Assembly: GCF_003946605.1 (NCBI RefSeq)
Contig: NZ_RHOQ01000003.1
Coordinates: 186,001-250,000 of the forward strand
Direction of reading: 5' to 3'
Length of the DNA stretch: 64,000 bases
From: Companilactobacillus baiquanensis
GTDB taxonomy: Bacteria; Bacillota; Bacilli; Lactobacillales; Lactobacillaceae
In this document: positions 33,510 through 44,272 of the stretch, piece after piece
Layout: every line of letters starts with the position of its first letter
How positions within the stretch are numbered: position 1 is the stretch's first letter
The notes under the pieces: generated by a model
Told to the model about the DNA's origin: nothing
Seen by the model: only the letters and a program-made list of their open reading frames with translations
Databases searched by the model: none
Made by a program: the position numbers and the translations under genes

Positions 33510-33999
33510 GTAAAACTATCTCTGCTTTATCAATAATATGTTTTTCGATTTGATGAAGTAGTTCATTCATCCAAAAACCGGATGAAAGATTAAGTTTGTC
33601 ATCTAGGGCGTAGACTTTTAAGACGTAATCATGAGTTTTATCAGGTGGGACTGGTCCGTTATATCCGACTGAGTGCTTGTCAAGCGTATCTAACAAAGGA
33701 CTTGCGGAACTGTTTTTGCCTTGAATGACTGATGCAGGAGCTATTTGACTGTAATTTTCGGGAATTGCTTTAACAAGAGGTATATTGGCTGCTGTCCAAT
33801 GGATCCATTCGAATCCGCAAACGGGGATCGAGTCAGGATCAGTAAAGGTCAGAGCTAAACTCTTGGTATTTTGAGGGATCTCCTCTAAATTAATTGGGAA
33901 ACTGATTAAGGGTTTCCCATTTTTAATAGTATCATTTGCGGCGTATTTACCGTATTTGTCAGGCAATAAACCATCAACTAAAGAAACATTTATTTTCAT
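33496..33999 (-). CDS. YbhB/YbcL-type PEBP family protein
   Basis: A 167-residue protein of the phosphatidylethanolamine-binding/Raf-kinase-inhibitor-like family. Conserved ligand-site parts: LALTFTDPDSIPVCGFEWIHWTAANIP, and YNGPVPPDKTHDYVLKVYALD. Cytoplasmic; bacterial function is unknown. Convergent with the Ppx/GppA gene, sharing 14 bases of coding sequence at the 3' ends. Confidence 0.87.
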   Translation of the reverse strand: MKINVSLVDGLLPDKYGKYAANDTIKNGKPLISFPINLEEIPQNTKSLALTFTDPDSIPVCGFEWIHWTAANIPLVKAIPENYSQIAPASVIQGKNSSASPLLDTLDKHSVGYNGPVPPDKTHDYVLKVYALDDKLNLSSGFWMNELLHQIEKHIIDKAEIVLPSRS

Positions 34000-34040
34000 A
34001 TTATATTCTCCTTAAATTGGGATAAAAGAGGTAAGTATTG

Positions 34041-34997
34041 ATGGAAAAGATAGAAAGAAAAAGTGTATCTAGTAACATTTTAGAACAGATCGATAGAATT
34101 GAACAAACAAGTGGTAAAAAAGTTGTTTTAAATTCTGATTATAAAGATCATGATACTTTGACCTTGGATCAAGCTAGTCATGAGATCAAGGGTGAAGAAA
34201 TTATAGTTGTCGTTACCAACGAAGTTTACCGTGATTTTGTTTTAGCACATGAGTTATATCATGTTGAGATCGAAATAGCCGATGGACCAAAAATCTATAA
34301 TTCAGTTACAAGTGGTCACAATGATATTGATGGAAGAATTATTTCGACCGCTAACTCATTACAAGAGACATTAGAGCATGCTTTAATTGTAAAAAAACAA
34401 ACTGAAGATGGAACATACACTTATGATATTAAAATGAAATATTTGGAAGGTATTGATGATGCACTTGATCCAGGTGTAGAGATCGACCCTGCCAATATGA
34501 GATTTTTTAGAACTCTATTGATTTTTGATGCAATGATATTCGGTGAACATACTAAGGATCCGTCATTGAAAAATGAGTATCCAACTTCATTTAAATATGC
34601 TAAAAAATTATCCGATATTGTGGACGCCAATGATTTAACATCATCATTTCAATTTCGTCGTGCGTTGATTCGTTTATTGGAAGATTATAATGATGTTATT
34701 ATTTCAAATGGCTTTGAAGGTATGTATTATCATGAATTTCTTAATATCACACCAGTTGTTTCAGAGCGCCAATTGAGATTAAGTCTAAATCAAGTTTATC
34801 AAATTAAACATTCTAACTTTACTGATCGTAGATATAACGAAAAAGCTTTTGTGCTATTGGGTATAAATGATGGTCAAAGTGTTGCTTCGTTAGATATTGA
34901 TCCAAATAAAGTAGACCCACAATTTTATCAAAAGTATTATCAACAAACTGTGAAAGAAACATTTGAAAGTAACGACGTACATTATCTTATTAGATAG
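34041..34997 (+). CDS. HELYH-motif protein (often annotated IpaB/EvcA family)
   Basis: A 318-residue protein without signal peptide. LAHELYHVEIEIADG (about residues 74-88) is an HExxH zinc-metallopeptidase-like motif, preceded by the strand IIVVVTNEVY as in minimal gluzincin folds. The rest is predicted helical and has no domain I recognise. Lactobacillar homologues are commonly labelled IpaB/EvcA family, a name that says little. ATG 34041 is 9 bases from GAGG. It ends 9 bases before the sirtuin gene, so the two are probably co-transcribed. Confidence 0.65.
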   Translation: MEKIERKSVSSNILEQIDRIEQTSGKKVVLNSDYKDHDTLTLDQASHEIKGEEIIVVVTNEVYRDFVLAHELYHVEIEIADGPKIYNSVTSGHNDIDGRIISTANSLQETLEHALIVKKQTEDGTYTYDIKMKYLEGIDDALDPGVEIDPANMRFFRTLLIFDAMIFGEHTKDPSLKNEYPTSFKYAKKLSDIVDANDLTSSFQFRRALIRLLEDYNDVIISNGFEGMYYHEFLNITPVVSERQLRLSLNQVYQIKHSNFTDRRYNEKAFVLLGINDGQSVASLDIDPNKVDPQFYQKYYQQTVKETFESNDVHYLIR

Positions 34998-35006
34998 GAG
35001 GATATT

Positions 35007-35720
35007 ATGTCAGACGAAATTACAGAACTTAAGAATTTGATCGAAAAAGCAAAATTTGTTACTTTTTTGACCGGCGCGGGTGTATCAGTGCCATCAGGAA
35101 TTCCTGATTATCGATCAAAAGGTGGAATTTATCGTACTGGAAGTTTTGAAACCACGCCAGAATATATGTTGAGCCATGATAACTTAGTTAACCATCCAGA
35201 TGCATTTCATGATTTTACAGTGAAGAACTTGTATTATCCAGATGCAAAGCCGAATGTGATCCATAGAAAAATGGCTGAAATAAGTAATCAAAAAGGTATG
35301 ATCGTCACACAAAACGTTGATATGTTGCATACGAAGGCTGGAGCAAAAAATGTCATAGAATTTCATGGCAATTTGTACGATAATATTCACTGCTTAACTT
35401 GTGGAAAAGAATTTGACTATAAATACTATCTAAAAGACGGACGTCATCATGAAGATAACGGAGTGATCCGCCCAGGTACCACTGTCTTATATGGGGAAAG
35501 TGTTAATCCTGTTAATTTAATGGGAGCACAAAAGGCGGTTTCTGATGCTGATTTGATCGTTGTCGTTGGAACTAGTTTAAAAGTCTATCCTTTTGCCGGC
35601 CTACTTCGTTATCGAAAAGAAAATACCAAATTAGTAGTTGTTAACAAAGCTGATCTTGATGTATCAGAAGCTGATCTTTCAATAGCTGATGATGCTGTTA
35701 ATGTTTTTGAACAACTCTAA
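35007..35720 (+). CDS. Sir2-family NAD-dependent protein deacylase (incomplete zinc site)
   Basis: A 237-residue sirtuin. NAD-binding TGAGVSVPSGIPDYRSKGGIY (22-42), catalytic-site QNVDMLHTKAG (102-112) and the catalytic His120 in EFHGN are intact. Of the usual four zinc cysteines only Cys129 and Cys132 (HCLTCGKE) are present; the second pair, expected just before VIRPGTTVLYGE, is replaced by GRHHEDNG. Those two His could take over metal binding. AGGAGG ribosome site. Removes acyl groups (or ADP-ribosylates) at the cost of NAD. Confidence 0.88.
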   Translation: MSDEITELKNLIEKAKFVTFLTGAGVSVPSGIPDYRSKGGIYRTGSFETTPEYMLSHDNLVNHPDAFHDFTVKNLYYPDAKPNVIHRKMAEISNQKGMIVTQNVDMLHTKAGAKNVIEFHGNLYDNIHCLTCGKEFDYKYYLKDGRHHEDNGVIRPGTTVLYGESVNPVNLMGAQKAVSDADLIVVVGTSLKVYPFAGLLRYRKENTKLVVVNKADLDVSEADLSIADDAVNVFEQL

Positions 35721-37774
<2,054 letters not shown>

Positions 37775-37775
<1 letters not shown>

Positions 37776-38539
37776 TGCAAATTTTTGATTCGCACACACA
37801 TTTAAATGACCCCGCCTTTGCTGGCAAGACACAAGAGTACATTGATCGTGCCAAAGAATTTGATGTTGATGAAATGGCAATTATTGGATCTAATGAAGAA
37901 TTTAACATTGAGGCAATTCGTTTGGCACAAAACTTTAAGCCATTACATGCTGTGATCGGATGGCATCCTGAATTTGCTAAAGAATATAATGAATCACAAT
38001 TGATCAATCAAATTAAATTGCCAGAAGTAGTTGCGATCGGTGAAATAGGCTTAGATTATCATTGGCAAGAAAATCCCAGTCATAAAGATCAACAAAGTAT
38101 TTTGATCCAGCAATTGGATGTAGCCCAACAATACGATATGCCGGTTTCAATTCATTGTCGTGATGCCTTTGAAGACATGTATAACATTTTAAAAAATCAT
38201 GACATGTCTAAATCGGGAATTATTATGCACAGCTTTAATGGTGATTTAACTTGGTTGAATAAGTTCTTAGATTTAGGGTTGATGATTTCATATAGTGGTG
38301 TTGTGTCATTTAAGAACGCACCTGAAGTGCATGAATCTGCTAAAAATACCCCATTAGATCGTTTATTGGTTGAAACAGATGCACCTTATTTGGCACCAGC
38401 ACCTTATCGAGGACATCAAAACGAACCAGGATATACTAGATTTGTAGTTGATGCGGTTGCTAAGTCTAAGGATATTTCACCAGATGAAATTGCTAAATAT
38501 ACATTTGAAAATGCAAGAAGAGTTTATAGAATAAATTAA
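37775..38539 (+). CDS. tatD: TatD-family DNase
   Basis: A 254-residue metal-dependent hydrolase. DSHTHLND (metal His pair), AIGEIGLDYHW, VSIHCRDAFEDM, IMHSFNGD and LVETDAPYLAPAPYRG are all TatD motifs in order. Probably a 3'-5' exonuclease in DNA repair or RNA turnover. Second gene of the metG-tatD-rnmV-rsmA set, which is conserved across Firmicutes. Confidence 0.95.
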
Positions 38540-38541
38540 AT

Positions 38542-39114
38542 ATGAAAAAAATAAAAGAAATAATTGTAGTAGAGGGTAAATCCGATACTAACCGATTAAA
38601 AGATTGTTTAGGTGAAGTTGATACTATTGAAACAAGAGGTTCGGCTCTAAACGAAGAAACAATCAACAGGATCAAAAAAGCTCAATCAGATCGGGGTGTG
38701 ATAATTTTCACTGATCCTGATTTCAACGGCAATCGCTTAAGGACAATAATTCAAAAAGTTGTTCCGAATGCTAAGCAGGCTTTTTTACCAAGAAATAAGG
38801 CGGTACCAAAGAAGAGTGATGGCAGTCTTGGAATTGAACATGCTCGTGATGAGGATATAAAAAAAGCCTTAATGGATGTTTATTCCACTAAGGATCTTGA
38901 AGATAAATATACTAATGCTGATATGATCGATTTAGGATTATCAGGGGATGCCGCTTCGTCAAAACGTCGTGAATTTGTTGGTTTGGAGTTAAAAATTGGT
39001 TACACTAATGCTAAACAATTTTTAAATCGTTTGAATATGTTTAATGTAACTCCAAATGATTTGATAGCTGCTGTTAAAAAATTTGATAAAGGGAGTTCAC
39101 ATGACTCAAAGTAG
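38542..39114 (+). CDS. rnmV: Ribonuclease M5
   Basis: A 190-residue Toprim-domain RNase that matures 5S rRNA. EIIVVEGKSDTNRLKDCL (Toprim Glu) and IIFTDPDFNGNRLRTII (DxD) are present, followed by the C-terminal rRNA-binding part. It starts 2 bases after tatD and overlaps rsmA by 14 bases. Length is typical. Confidence 0.95.
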   Translation: MKKIKEIIVVEGKSDTNRLKDCLGEVDTIETRGSALNEETINRIKKAQSDRGVIIFTDPDFNGNRLRTIIQKVVPNAKQAFLPRNKAVPKKSDGSLGIEHARDEDIKKALMDVYSTKDLEDKYTNADMIDLGLSGDAASSKRREFVGLELKIGYTNAKQFLNRLNMFNVTPNDLIAAVKKFDKGSSHDSK

Positions 39115-39985
39115 ATTAAGTATTGCTGATCCGATTCGTACTAATGATATTATGCGCAAGTATAAATTGCGTGCTAAGAAAAGTTTAGGTCAAAACTTTT
39201 TAACTAATGAAAAAGTTCTTGATGATATTGTTGATGCTAGTGGTTTGCAAGCTGATGAAATAGCGATTGAAATTGGACCAGGTATCGGTGCTTTAACTGA
39301 AAAATTAGCTCAAGTTGCCGAAAAAGTTTATGCTTTTGAGATCGATGACACCTTGATACCAATTTTAAAAGATACATTAAGTTATTATGATAATATCGAG
39401 GTTTTCAATGAAGATATTTTGAAGGTCGATCTTGATCAGTTTGTAATTGACCATCATTTAGAAGGTAAAACTATTAAGGTCGTAGCTAACTTGCCTTATT
39501 ATATTACAACTCCAATAATGTTAAATTTAATTAAGAGTGATTATCCTTTTCAAACATTAGTTTTGATGATGCAAAAAGAAGTTGCTGAACGTGTTACGGC
39601 TAAGCCAGGTCATCGAGAATATGGATCATTGACAATTGCTGTTCAAACAAGAATGACAGCTAGAATTGATCGAATCGTTGGCGCCAAGTCGTTTATTCCT
39701 CGCCCCAAGGTAGATTCCGCCGTGGCAGTTTTGGATAGGATCCCAGCTGATAAAAATGATATTGATGATCCACAGTATTTTCATAAATTGATCCGTTCAT
39801 CATTTGCTCATAAGCGTAAGAGTTTGATGAATAATCTACTAAACTGGCTAGGAAGAACAGATGATAATAGAGAAAAAATAAAATCTGTTTTTGAAAAATG
39901 TGATATTGCTGAAAATGCCCGTGGGGAACAAGTATCGATTGAACAATTTAAAAAATTAGCAGTTGAATTGAAAAAGGAGATATAA
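39101..39985 (+). CDS. rsmA: 16S rRNA dimethyladenosine transferase
   Basis: A 294-residue SAM-dependent methyltransferase (KsgA) that dimethylates the two adjacent adenines near the 3' end of 16S rRNA. KKSLGQNFLTNEKVLDDIV, AIEIGPGIGALTEKLA (SAM motif I), EDILKVDL and VANLPYYITTPIM (catalytic NLPY) are present. ATG 39101, inside the end of rnmV, has AAAGGGAG 7 bases upstream; the earlier TTG does not. Confidence 0.97.
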   Translation: MTQSRLSIADPIRTNDIMRKYKLRAKKSLGQNFLTNEKVLDDIVDASGLQADEIAIEIGPGIGALTEKLAQVAEKVYAFEIDDTLIPILKDTLSYYDNIEVFNEDILKVDLDQFVIDHHLEGKTIKVVANLPYYITTPIMLNLIKSDYPFQTLVLMMQKEVAERVTAKPGHREYGSLTIAVQTRMTARIDRIVGAKSFIPRPKVDSAVAVLDRIPADKNDIDDPQYFHKLIRSSFAHKRKSLMNNLLNWLGRTDDNREKIKSVFEKCDIAENARGEQVSIEQFKKLAVELKKEI

Positions 39986-40011
39986 ATCAAACCTGTTATT
40001 ATAACCGACTC

Positions 40012-40040
40012 TTGCTTTCATTGCAAATACGTGGTAAAAT
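40012..40040 (+). promoter_or_regulatory. Promoter of veg
   Basis: TTGCTT (40012-40017), 17-base spacer, TAAAAT (40035-40040), 25 bases before the veg ATG. Veg promoters are strong in Bacillus. Confidence 0.65.
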
Positions 40041-40065
40041 GGCACTCCTAAGGAGTGATTAAAAT

Positions 40066-40335
40066 ATGCCAACGTCATTGAAGACAATTAAGAGCCGTTT
40101 AGATGCCCATTTAGGTGAGGGCCTAACGGTTGTAGCACAAGCAGGTCGCAAGAAGGTCGTTCGTCGTAAGGGTACTTTATCAGAAACATTCCATTCAGTA
40201 TTTGTAGTCGACCTCGATCAAAATGAAAATTCATTTGAGAGAGTTTCATATAGCTATGCTGACTTACTTACTAAGTCTATTGATATTACTTTCGATAGCG
40301 AAGAAGTCGAAGAAACAGAAGCAGAAGCTGAATAA
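40066..40335 (+). CDS. veg: Veg family protein
   Basis: An 89-residue cytoplasmic protein: SLKTIKSRLDAHLGEGLTV, GRKKVVRRKGTLSETFHSVFVV and RVSYSYADLLTKSIDITF define the Veg family. The C-terminus is acidic. In Bacillus subtilis Veg promotes biofilm formation by an indirect effect on SinR; the role in lactobacilli is not known. Position after rsmA is conserved. Confidence 0.95.
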   Translation: MPTSLKTIKSRLDAHLGEGLTVVAQAGRKKVVRRKGTLSETFHSVFVVDLDQNENSFERVSYSYADLLTKSIDITFDSEEVEETEAEAE

Positions 40336-40347
40336 ATCGCTCCTTAT

Positions 40348-40380
40348 AGAGGGCCACGAGAGAAGTGGGTCTCTTTTTTT
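40348..40380 (+). terminator. Terminator after veg
   Basis: AGAGGGCCAC, loop GAGAGAA, GTGGGTCTCT and a T run; two central positions do not pair. Confidence 0.8.
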
Positions 40381-40506
40381 TGCCTAGTTTTTCCTTTAGA
40401 CCATATATTGAAAAATAAACTTAAGCATATCGATCAATATATGTTTAAACATCGTGTATAATACTTTTTATAAAAGATCAAACAATAGAAAGTAGGACTT
40501 ACAGAT

Positions 40507-42258
40507 ATGAAGAAAAGTATAGCCATGATTACTACTGTACTTGCTGCAGGAACGCTTTTAACGACCTCAATGATCAATATGCCCACCGTTCAAGGTGCTA
40601 AAGTTGAAAATAAGACAAGTAAGACATCCAAAAGTGATGTTGATGAAAATGGAATTTCTAATAGCTTGAAGGCGGCATTGGTTAAAGAAAAATACTTTGA
40701 TAATGAGGATGAAATAACACCAGATAGTTTGGCCGAATTGAATCCAACAGGATTTTTGGGATTATCATTAGTATTGGACAATGTTACTGATATTTCAGGT
40801 TTACAATATGCTACTAAGATTACTGGTTTAGACTTAGGTTTTAACTCAATAACCGATTTATCTCCAATAAAAGATTTAAAATTAACAACCTTATCGATAA
40901 ATAATAATCCTGATTTATCGGACTTATCACCAATAGCTAATATGACAAGTTTAGTATTTCTTCATCTAGAAGCTGATAACGTTAGTGATATTTCTGATTT
41001 AAAATCTTTGACTAACGTAAATAATTTACGAATGGACCAAAATCATGTTACTGATTTTAGTACTCTAAATAATTTAACTGCCATTGAAACTAATTTGACA
41101 ATAGATCCTCAGTCAGTTACTGAAAAGTCAATGGAAATAAATAAAAAATCCTTTGATGTTGATTTGAATGATTATCTTAGCCCAGGCGGCACGATCTCTG
41201 ATATTACGGCCAGTCTTAAAGATAACAGTGCTGAAGTTGCAATCGATGATTCAAATGATGCAATCTCAGTTTCAAATATTAAATCTAGTGATACCTTGAC
41301 AATAAACTTTACTGAAACGGTTAATATTAATGGCACTGACCAAGTCTTAAAAATGACGGTTACACAACCGTATACACTGGGAAACGGTTCAGTGATCACT
41401 AAACCAGTAACTATGAATGTTGGTGATAAATGGAGTGATGATTTAGGATTTGATAGTGCATTTGATCCATTTGGTAATACACTTTCATTAGATGATTTTG
41501 ATGTTGACACAGGTGATTTGGATACTAGCACAGAAGGAACATATTCAGTAACATATACCGCTAAAGATTATCCAGAACTTACGGGAAATGCCCAAGTTAC
41601 AGTAAAAAAGGATTCTGATAATTCCGGTAATAATAGCGGAAATAATAATGGTTCAAATACGGGTGATATTACCGAAATTGATGAAATGTTATTAACCAGT
41701 AAAAAAACAGATTCAATTGCAATCTATGATGCTTCCGGTAATAAAATCTCCGATAAAACACTCAATGGAACAACTGATTTCACAACAACTAATCAGAGTG
41801 TTGTGAATGGCATAACTTATTACCAAGTTGGCGATGATCAATGGGTAAAAGCAAGTGATGTGTCAGAATATTTTGAATATTCTGGTACGATTCAAACTAA
41901 TTCCGATTCAATAAAAAAACTAACTAATTTAAATGGCGAAACTTCTAACCGTGGTTTAGCTCAAACTACCGATTGGCAATCTGACCGTTATACATATATA
42001 GACGGTCAAAAATACTACCGCGTTTCTAGTAACGAATGGGTAGAAGCAGCTCAAACATTAGAAGTTACTCCAGTTAATGGAGTATTAAAAATTAATTCGG
42101 AAGCTAAACTTTATCATGATAATGGTAATAAATCAGATCGTGGGTTGGCAGCAAATTCTGATTTTGTAACCGATAAGAAAGCAACCATCAACGGCGAAAC
42201 AATGTATCGTGTTTCCACCAACGAATGGGTACCAGAAAGTTTGGTTAGTTTAAATTAA
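40507..42258 (+). CDS. Leucine-rich-repeat surface protein with C-terminal SLAP-type repeats (paralogue 1)
   Basis: A 583-residue secreted protein. Signal peptide to about residue 31 (TVQGAK), a small helical N-domain, then internalin-like leucine-rich repeats (about 95-200: LDNVTDISGLQYAT, LGFNSITDLSPIKD, LEADNVSDISDLKS), a beta domain, an Ig-like domain (about 300-370) with VTMNVGDKW, an Asn/Gly linker, and three wall-binding repeats (390-583) ending YYRVSSNEWV and MYRVSTNEWV. Presumably an adhesin held non-covalently in the wall. Tandem paralogue follows. TATAAT at 40457; no cre. Confidence 0.88.
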   Translation: MKKSIAMITTVLAAGTLLTTSMINMPTVQGAKVENKTSKTSKSDVDENGISNSLKAALVKEKYFDNEDEITPDSLAELNPTGFLGLSLVLDNVTDISGLQYATKITGLDLGFNSITDLSPIKDLKLTTLSINNNPDLSDLSPIANMTSLVFLHLEADNVSDISDLKSLTNVNNLRMDQNHVTDFSTLNNLTAIETNLTIDPQSVTEKSMEINKKSFDVDLNDYLSPGGTISDITASLKDNSAEVAIDDSNDAISVSNIKSSDTLTINFTETVNINGTDQVLKMTVTQPYTLGNGSVITKPVTMNVGDKWSDDLGFDSAFDPFGNTLSLDDFDVDTGDLDTSTEGTYSVTYTAKDYPELTGNAQVTVKKDSDNSGNNSGNNNGSNTGDITEIDEMLLTSKKTDSIAIYDASGNKISDKTLNGTTDFTTTNQSVVNGITYYQVGDDQWVKASDVSEYFEYSGTIQTNSDSIKKLTNLNGETSNRGLAQTTDWQSDRYTYIDGQKYYRVSSNEWVEAAQTLEVTPVNGVLKINSEAKLYHDNGNKSDRGLAANSDFVTDKKATINGETMYRVSTNEWVPESLVSLN

Positions 42259-42274
42259 AGTTTAGAGAGTGAAA

Positions 42275-42314
42275 AGGTCCAGCAATCGATTTTAGATTAC
42301 TGGGCTTTTTTTTC
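42275..42314 (+). repeat. Dispersed palindrome family A, copy 2 (acts as terminator)
   Basis: AGGTCCAGCAATC, GATTTTA, GATTACTGGGCT then eight Ts. Imperfect relative to copy 1 at three positions but same orientation. Located right after the first LRR gene. Confidence 0.8.
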
Positions 42315-42402
42315 GTTATTTATCGGTCTTAAATCAATTTAGACAAAATGTTTTTATATAAATTGGACTAGACTACCTTTTAACATTCTGTATAATTCTT
42401 TT

Positions 42403-42417
42403 TTGTAAGCGTTAACA
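42403..42417 (+). promoter_or_regulatory. Catabolite-responsive element before the second LRR gene
   Basis: TTGTAAGCGTTAACA fits the cre consensus at every position. It starts 7 bases after a TATAAT box (42391-42396), at the expected transcript start, so CcpA should block this promoter. The first paralogue lacks such a site. Confidence 0.75.
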
Positions 42418-42442
42418 AAACAAAGGGGATAGGTTTAAAAGA

Positions 42443-44104
42443 ATGAGAAAAAGTATAGATTTAATTGCAGTTGGACTTGCTACGGGGGTAATTCTAACTA
42501 GTGCGTTAGTTGATTTGCCAAAAATTCATGCGGCTAATGTTGAAAGCAAGTCAATTAAGCCGCCAGTGAACAATTCAAATAATAATGAGGGGATACCAAG
42601 TGTTAAAAAACCAATAGCTGATTTTTTAGATGACAATGGAATTTCAAAAAGTATTAAAAATGCTTTGATCATTAAAGATTATTTTGACGATGAGGATGAA
42701 ATAACACCAGAGAGTTTATCCGAATTAGATTCAAAATTGTCATTACCAAATCAAAAGATCCGCTATATTTCAGGTATTAATTATGCAACCAAAGTAACTA
42801 GTTTAAATTTGAGTAACAACGAGATAACCGATATATCAGACTTGGAAGGTATGAATTTAATTGAATTAAGAATTGGTCAAAATCAAATCACTGATTTTAG
42901 TTCGTTAAACAATATGGTCAATTTGAGTACAGTAACTTTGTCGCCACAAACGGTTGAAAATGATCTTAAAGTGGTAAATAAAGGTGGTTTCAATCTTAAT
43001 TTAAATGATTATGTGGGTTCAGGTGCAGCTATTTCCGATATAGAAGCAAGTATTAATAATGGTAATTCTAAATTGGATATGGATGATTCACAAAAAATTA
43101 TCTCTGTTTCAAATATTTTAAATAGCGACACTTTAACAATTAAGTTTACCGAAACTATTAACATTAACGGTGAAGACGAAGTCGTGAAGATTACAATGAC
43201 ACAGCCATATACAGTCGGAACTGGAAGCATCAGCACTAAGTCAGTAACTATGAAAGTTGGCGATAAGTGGACTGATGATCTAGGTTTTGAAAGTGCAGTT
43301 GATCCGTTTGGCAAAGATTTAACGGTTAATGACTTTGGCGTAAATACAAATAATTTAGATACAAATACCGAAGGAACTTATGAAGTCAGATATACATCTA
43401 AAGAATATTCAGATATTACCGGAATTGCTCAAGTAACGGTTGAAAATGATTCAGATAATTTGAACGATGGTAATGATACTGGAAGTAATAACAATAACGG
43501 ATCTAATAGTGATGTCACGACAATTGATAAAATGTTATTAAGTAGTAAGAAGACTGACTCGATTGCAATATACGATGCTAACGGAAGTAAAATTTCTGAT
43601 AAAACACTCACTGGTGTAACTGATTTTTCAACGACTAAGAAGAATGTAGTAAATGGAACAACTTACTATCAAATTAGCGATGGTCAGTGGGTAAAAGAAA
43701 GTGATGTTGTAGAATATTTTGAATACTCCGGTACGATTCAGACTAATTCAGACTCAATTAAAAAATTGTCTAATTTAAATGGTGAAGCTTCCAATCGTGG
43801 GTTAGAGCAAACTACTGATTGGAAATCTGATCGTTATACTAATATAAAAGGTCAAAAACATTACAGGGTTTCAAGTAATGAATGGATAAAAGAAAATGAT
43901 GTTTTAGAGATCACCCCAGTTAAAGGAGTGTTAAAAATCAATGCAGAAACCAAACTCTACCGTGATAATGGAAAACAATCTAATCGTGGTTTAGCGAAAG
44001 ATTCTGATTTTGTAACAGATAAGAAAGCCACCATCAATGGTAAAACAATGTATCGAGTTTCTACCAACGAGTGGGTACCAGAAAGTTTTGTTAGTTTGAA
44101 GTAA
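42443..44104 (+). CDS. Leucine-rich-repeat surface protein with C-terminal SLAP-type repeats (paralogue 2)
   Basis: A 553-residue secreted protein with the same layout as its upstream neighbour: signal peptide to about residue 31 (KIHAAN), fewer leucine-rich repeats (about 100-160: INYATKVTSLNLSNNEITDI, IELRIGQNQITDFSS), beta domain, Ig-like domain (VTMKVGDKW), Asn/Gly linker and three wall-binding repeats (YYQISDGQWV, HYRVSSNEWI, MYRVSTNEWV). About two repeats are missing compared with paralogue 1. A perfect cre overlaps the transcript start. Confidence 0.88.
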   Translation: MRKSIDLIAVGLATGVILTSALVDLPKIHAANVESKSIKPPVNNSNNNEGIPSVKKPIADFLDDNGISKSIKNALIIKDYFDDEDEITPESLSELDSKLSLPNQKIRYISGINYATKVTSLNLSNNEITDISDLEGMNLIELRIGQNQITDFSSLNNMVNLSTVTLSPQTVENDLKVVNKGGFNLNLNDYVGSGAAISDIEASINNGNSKLDMDDSQKIISVSNILNSDTLTIKFTETININGEDEVVKITMTQPYTVGTGSISTKSVTMKVGDKWTDDLGFESAVDPFGKDLTVNDFGVNTNNLDTNTEGTYEVRYTSKEYSDITGIAQVTVENDSDNLNDGNDTGSNNNNGSNSDVTTIDKMLLSSKKTDSIAIYDANGSKISDKTLTGVTDFSTTKKNVVNGTTYYQISDGQWVKESDVVEYFEYSGTIQTNSDSIKKLSNLNGEASNRGLEQTTDWKSDRYTNIKGQKHYRVSSNEWIKENDVLEITPVKGVLKINAETKLYRDNGKQSNRGLAKDSDFVTDKKATINGKTMYRVSTNEWVPESFVSLK

Positions 44105-44110
44105 CTGATA

Positions 44111-44145
44111 GGCCCAGTAATCTAAAATCGGATTACTGGGTTTTC
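44111..44145. repeat. Dispersed palindrome family A, copy 3 (acts as terminator)
   Basis: CCCAGTAATC, loop TAAAATCG, GATTACTGGG followed by TTTT. Opposite orientation to copies 1 and 2, judged by the loop. After the second LRR gene. Confidence 0.8.
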
Positions 44146-44272
44146 ATGTCTCAATGTTTGAAAAATTATACGAAAGTTCTTGAAAATCTTAATAAATTGA
44201 TAGAGAATAAGTGAATTAGTGCATTATTTACATTATAATTTTAAATAGAACACGTTTTTGAGGAGAAAAAAG

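Noticed and set aside
44149..44272. PurBox operator upstream of purR
   Set aside because: No pair of CCGAACAT-like boxes at the usual spacing could be found.
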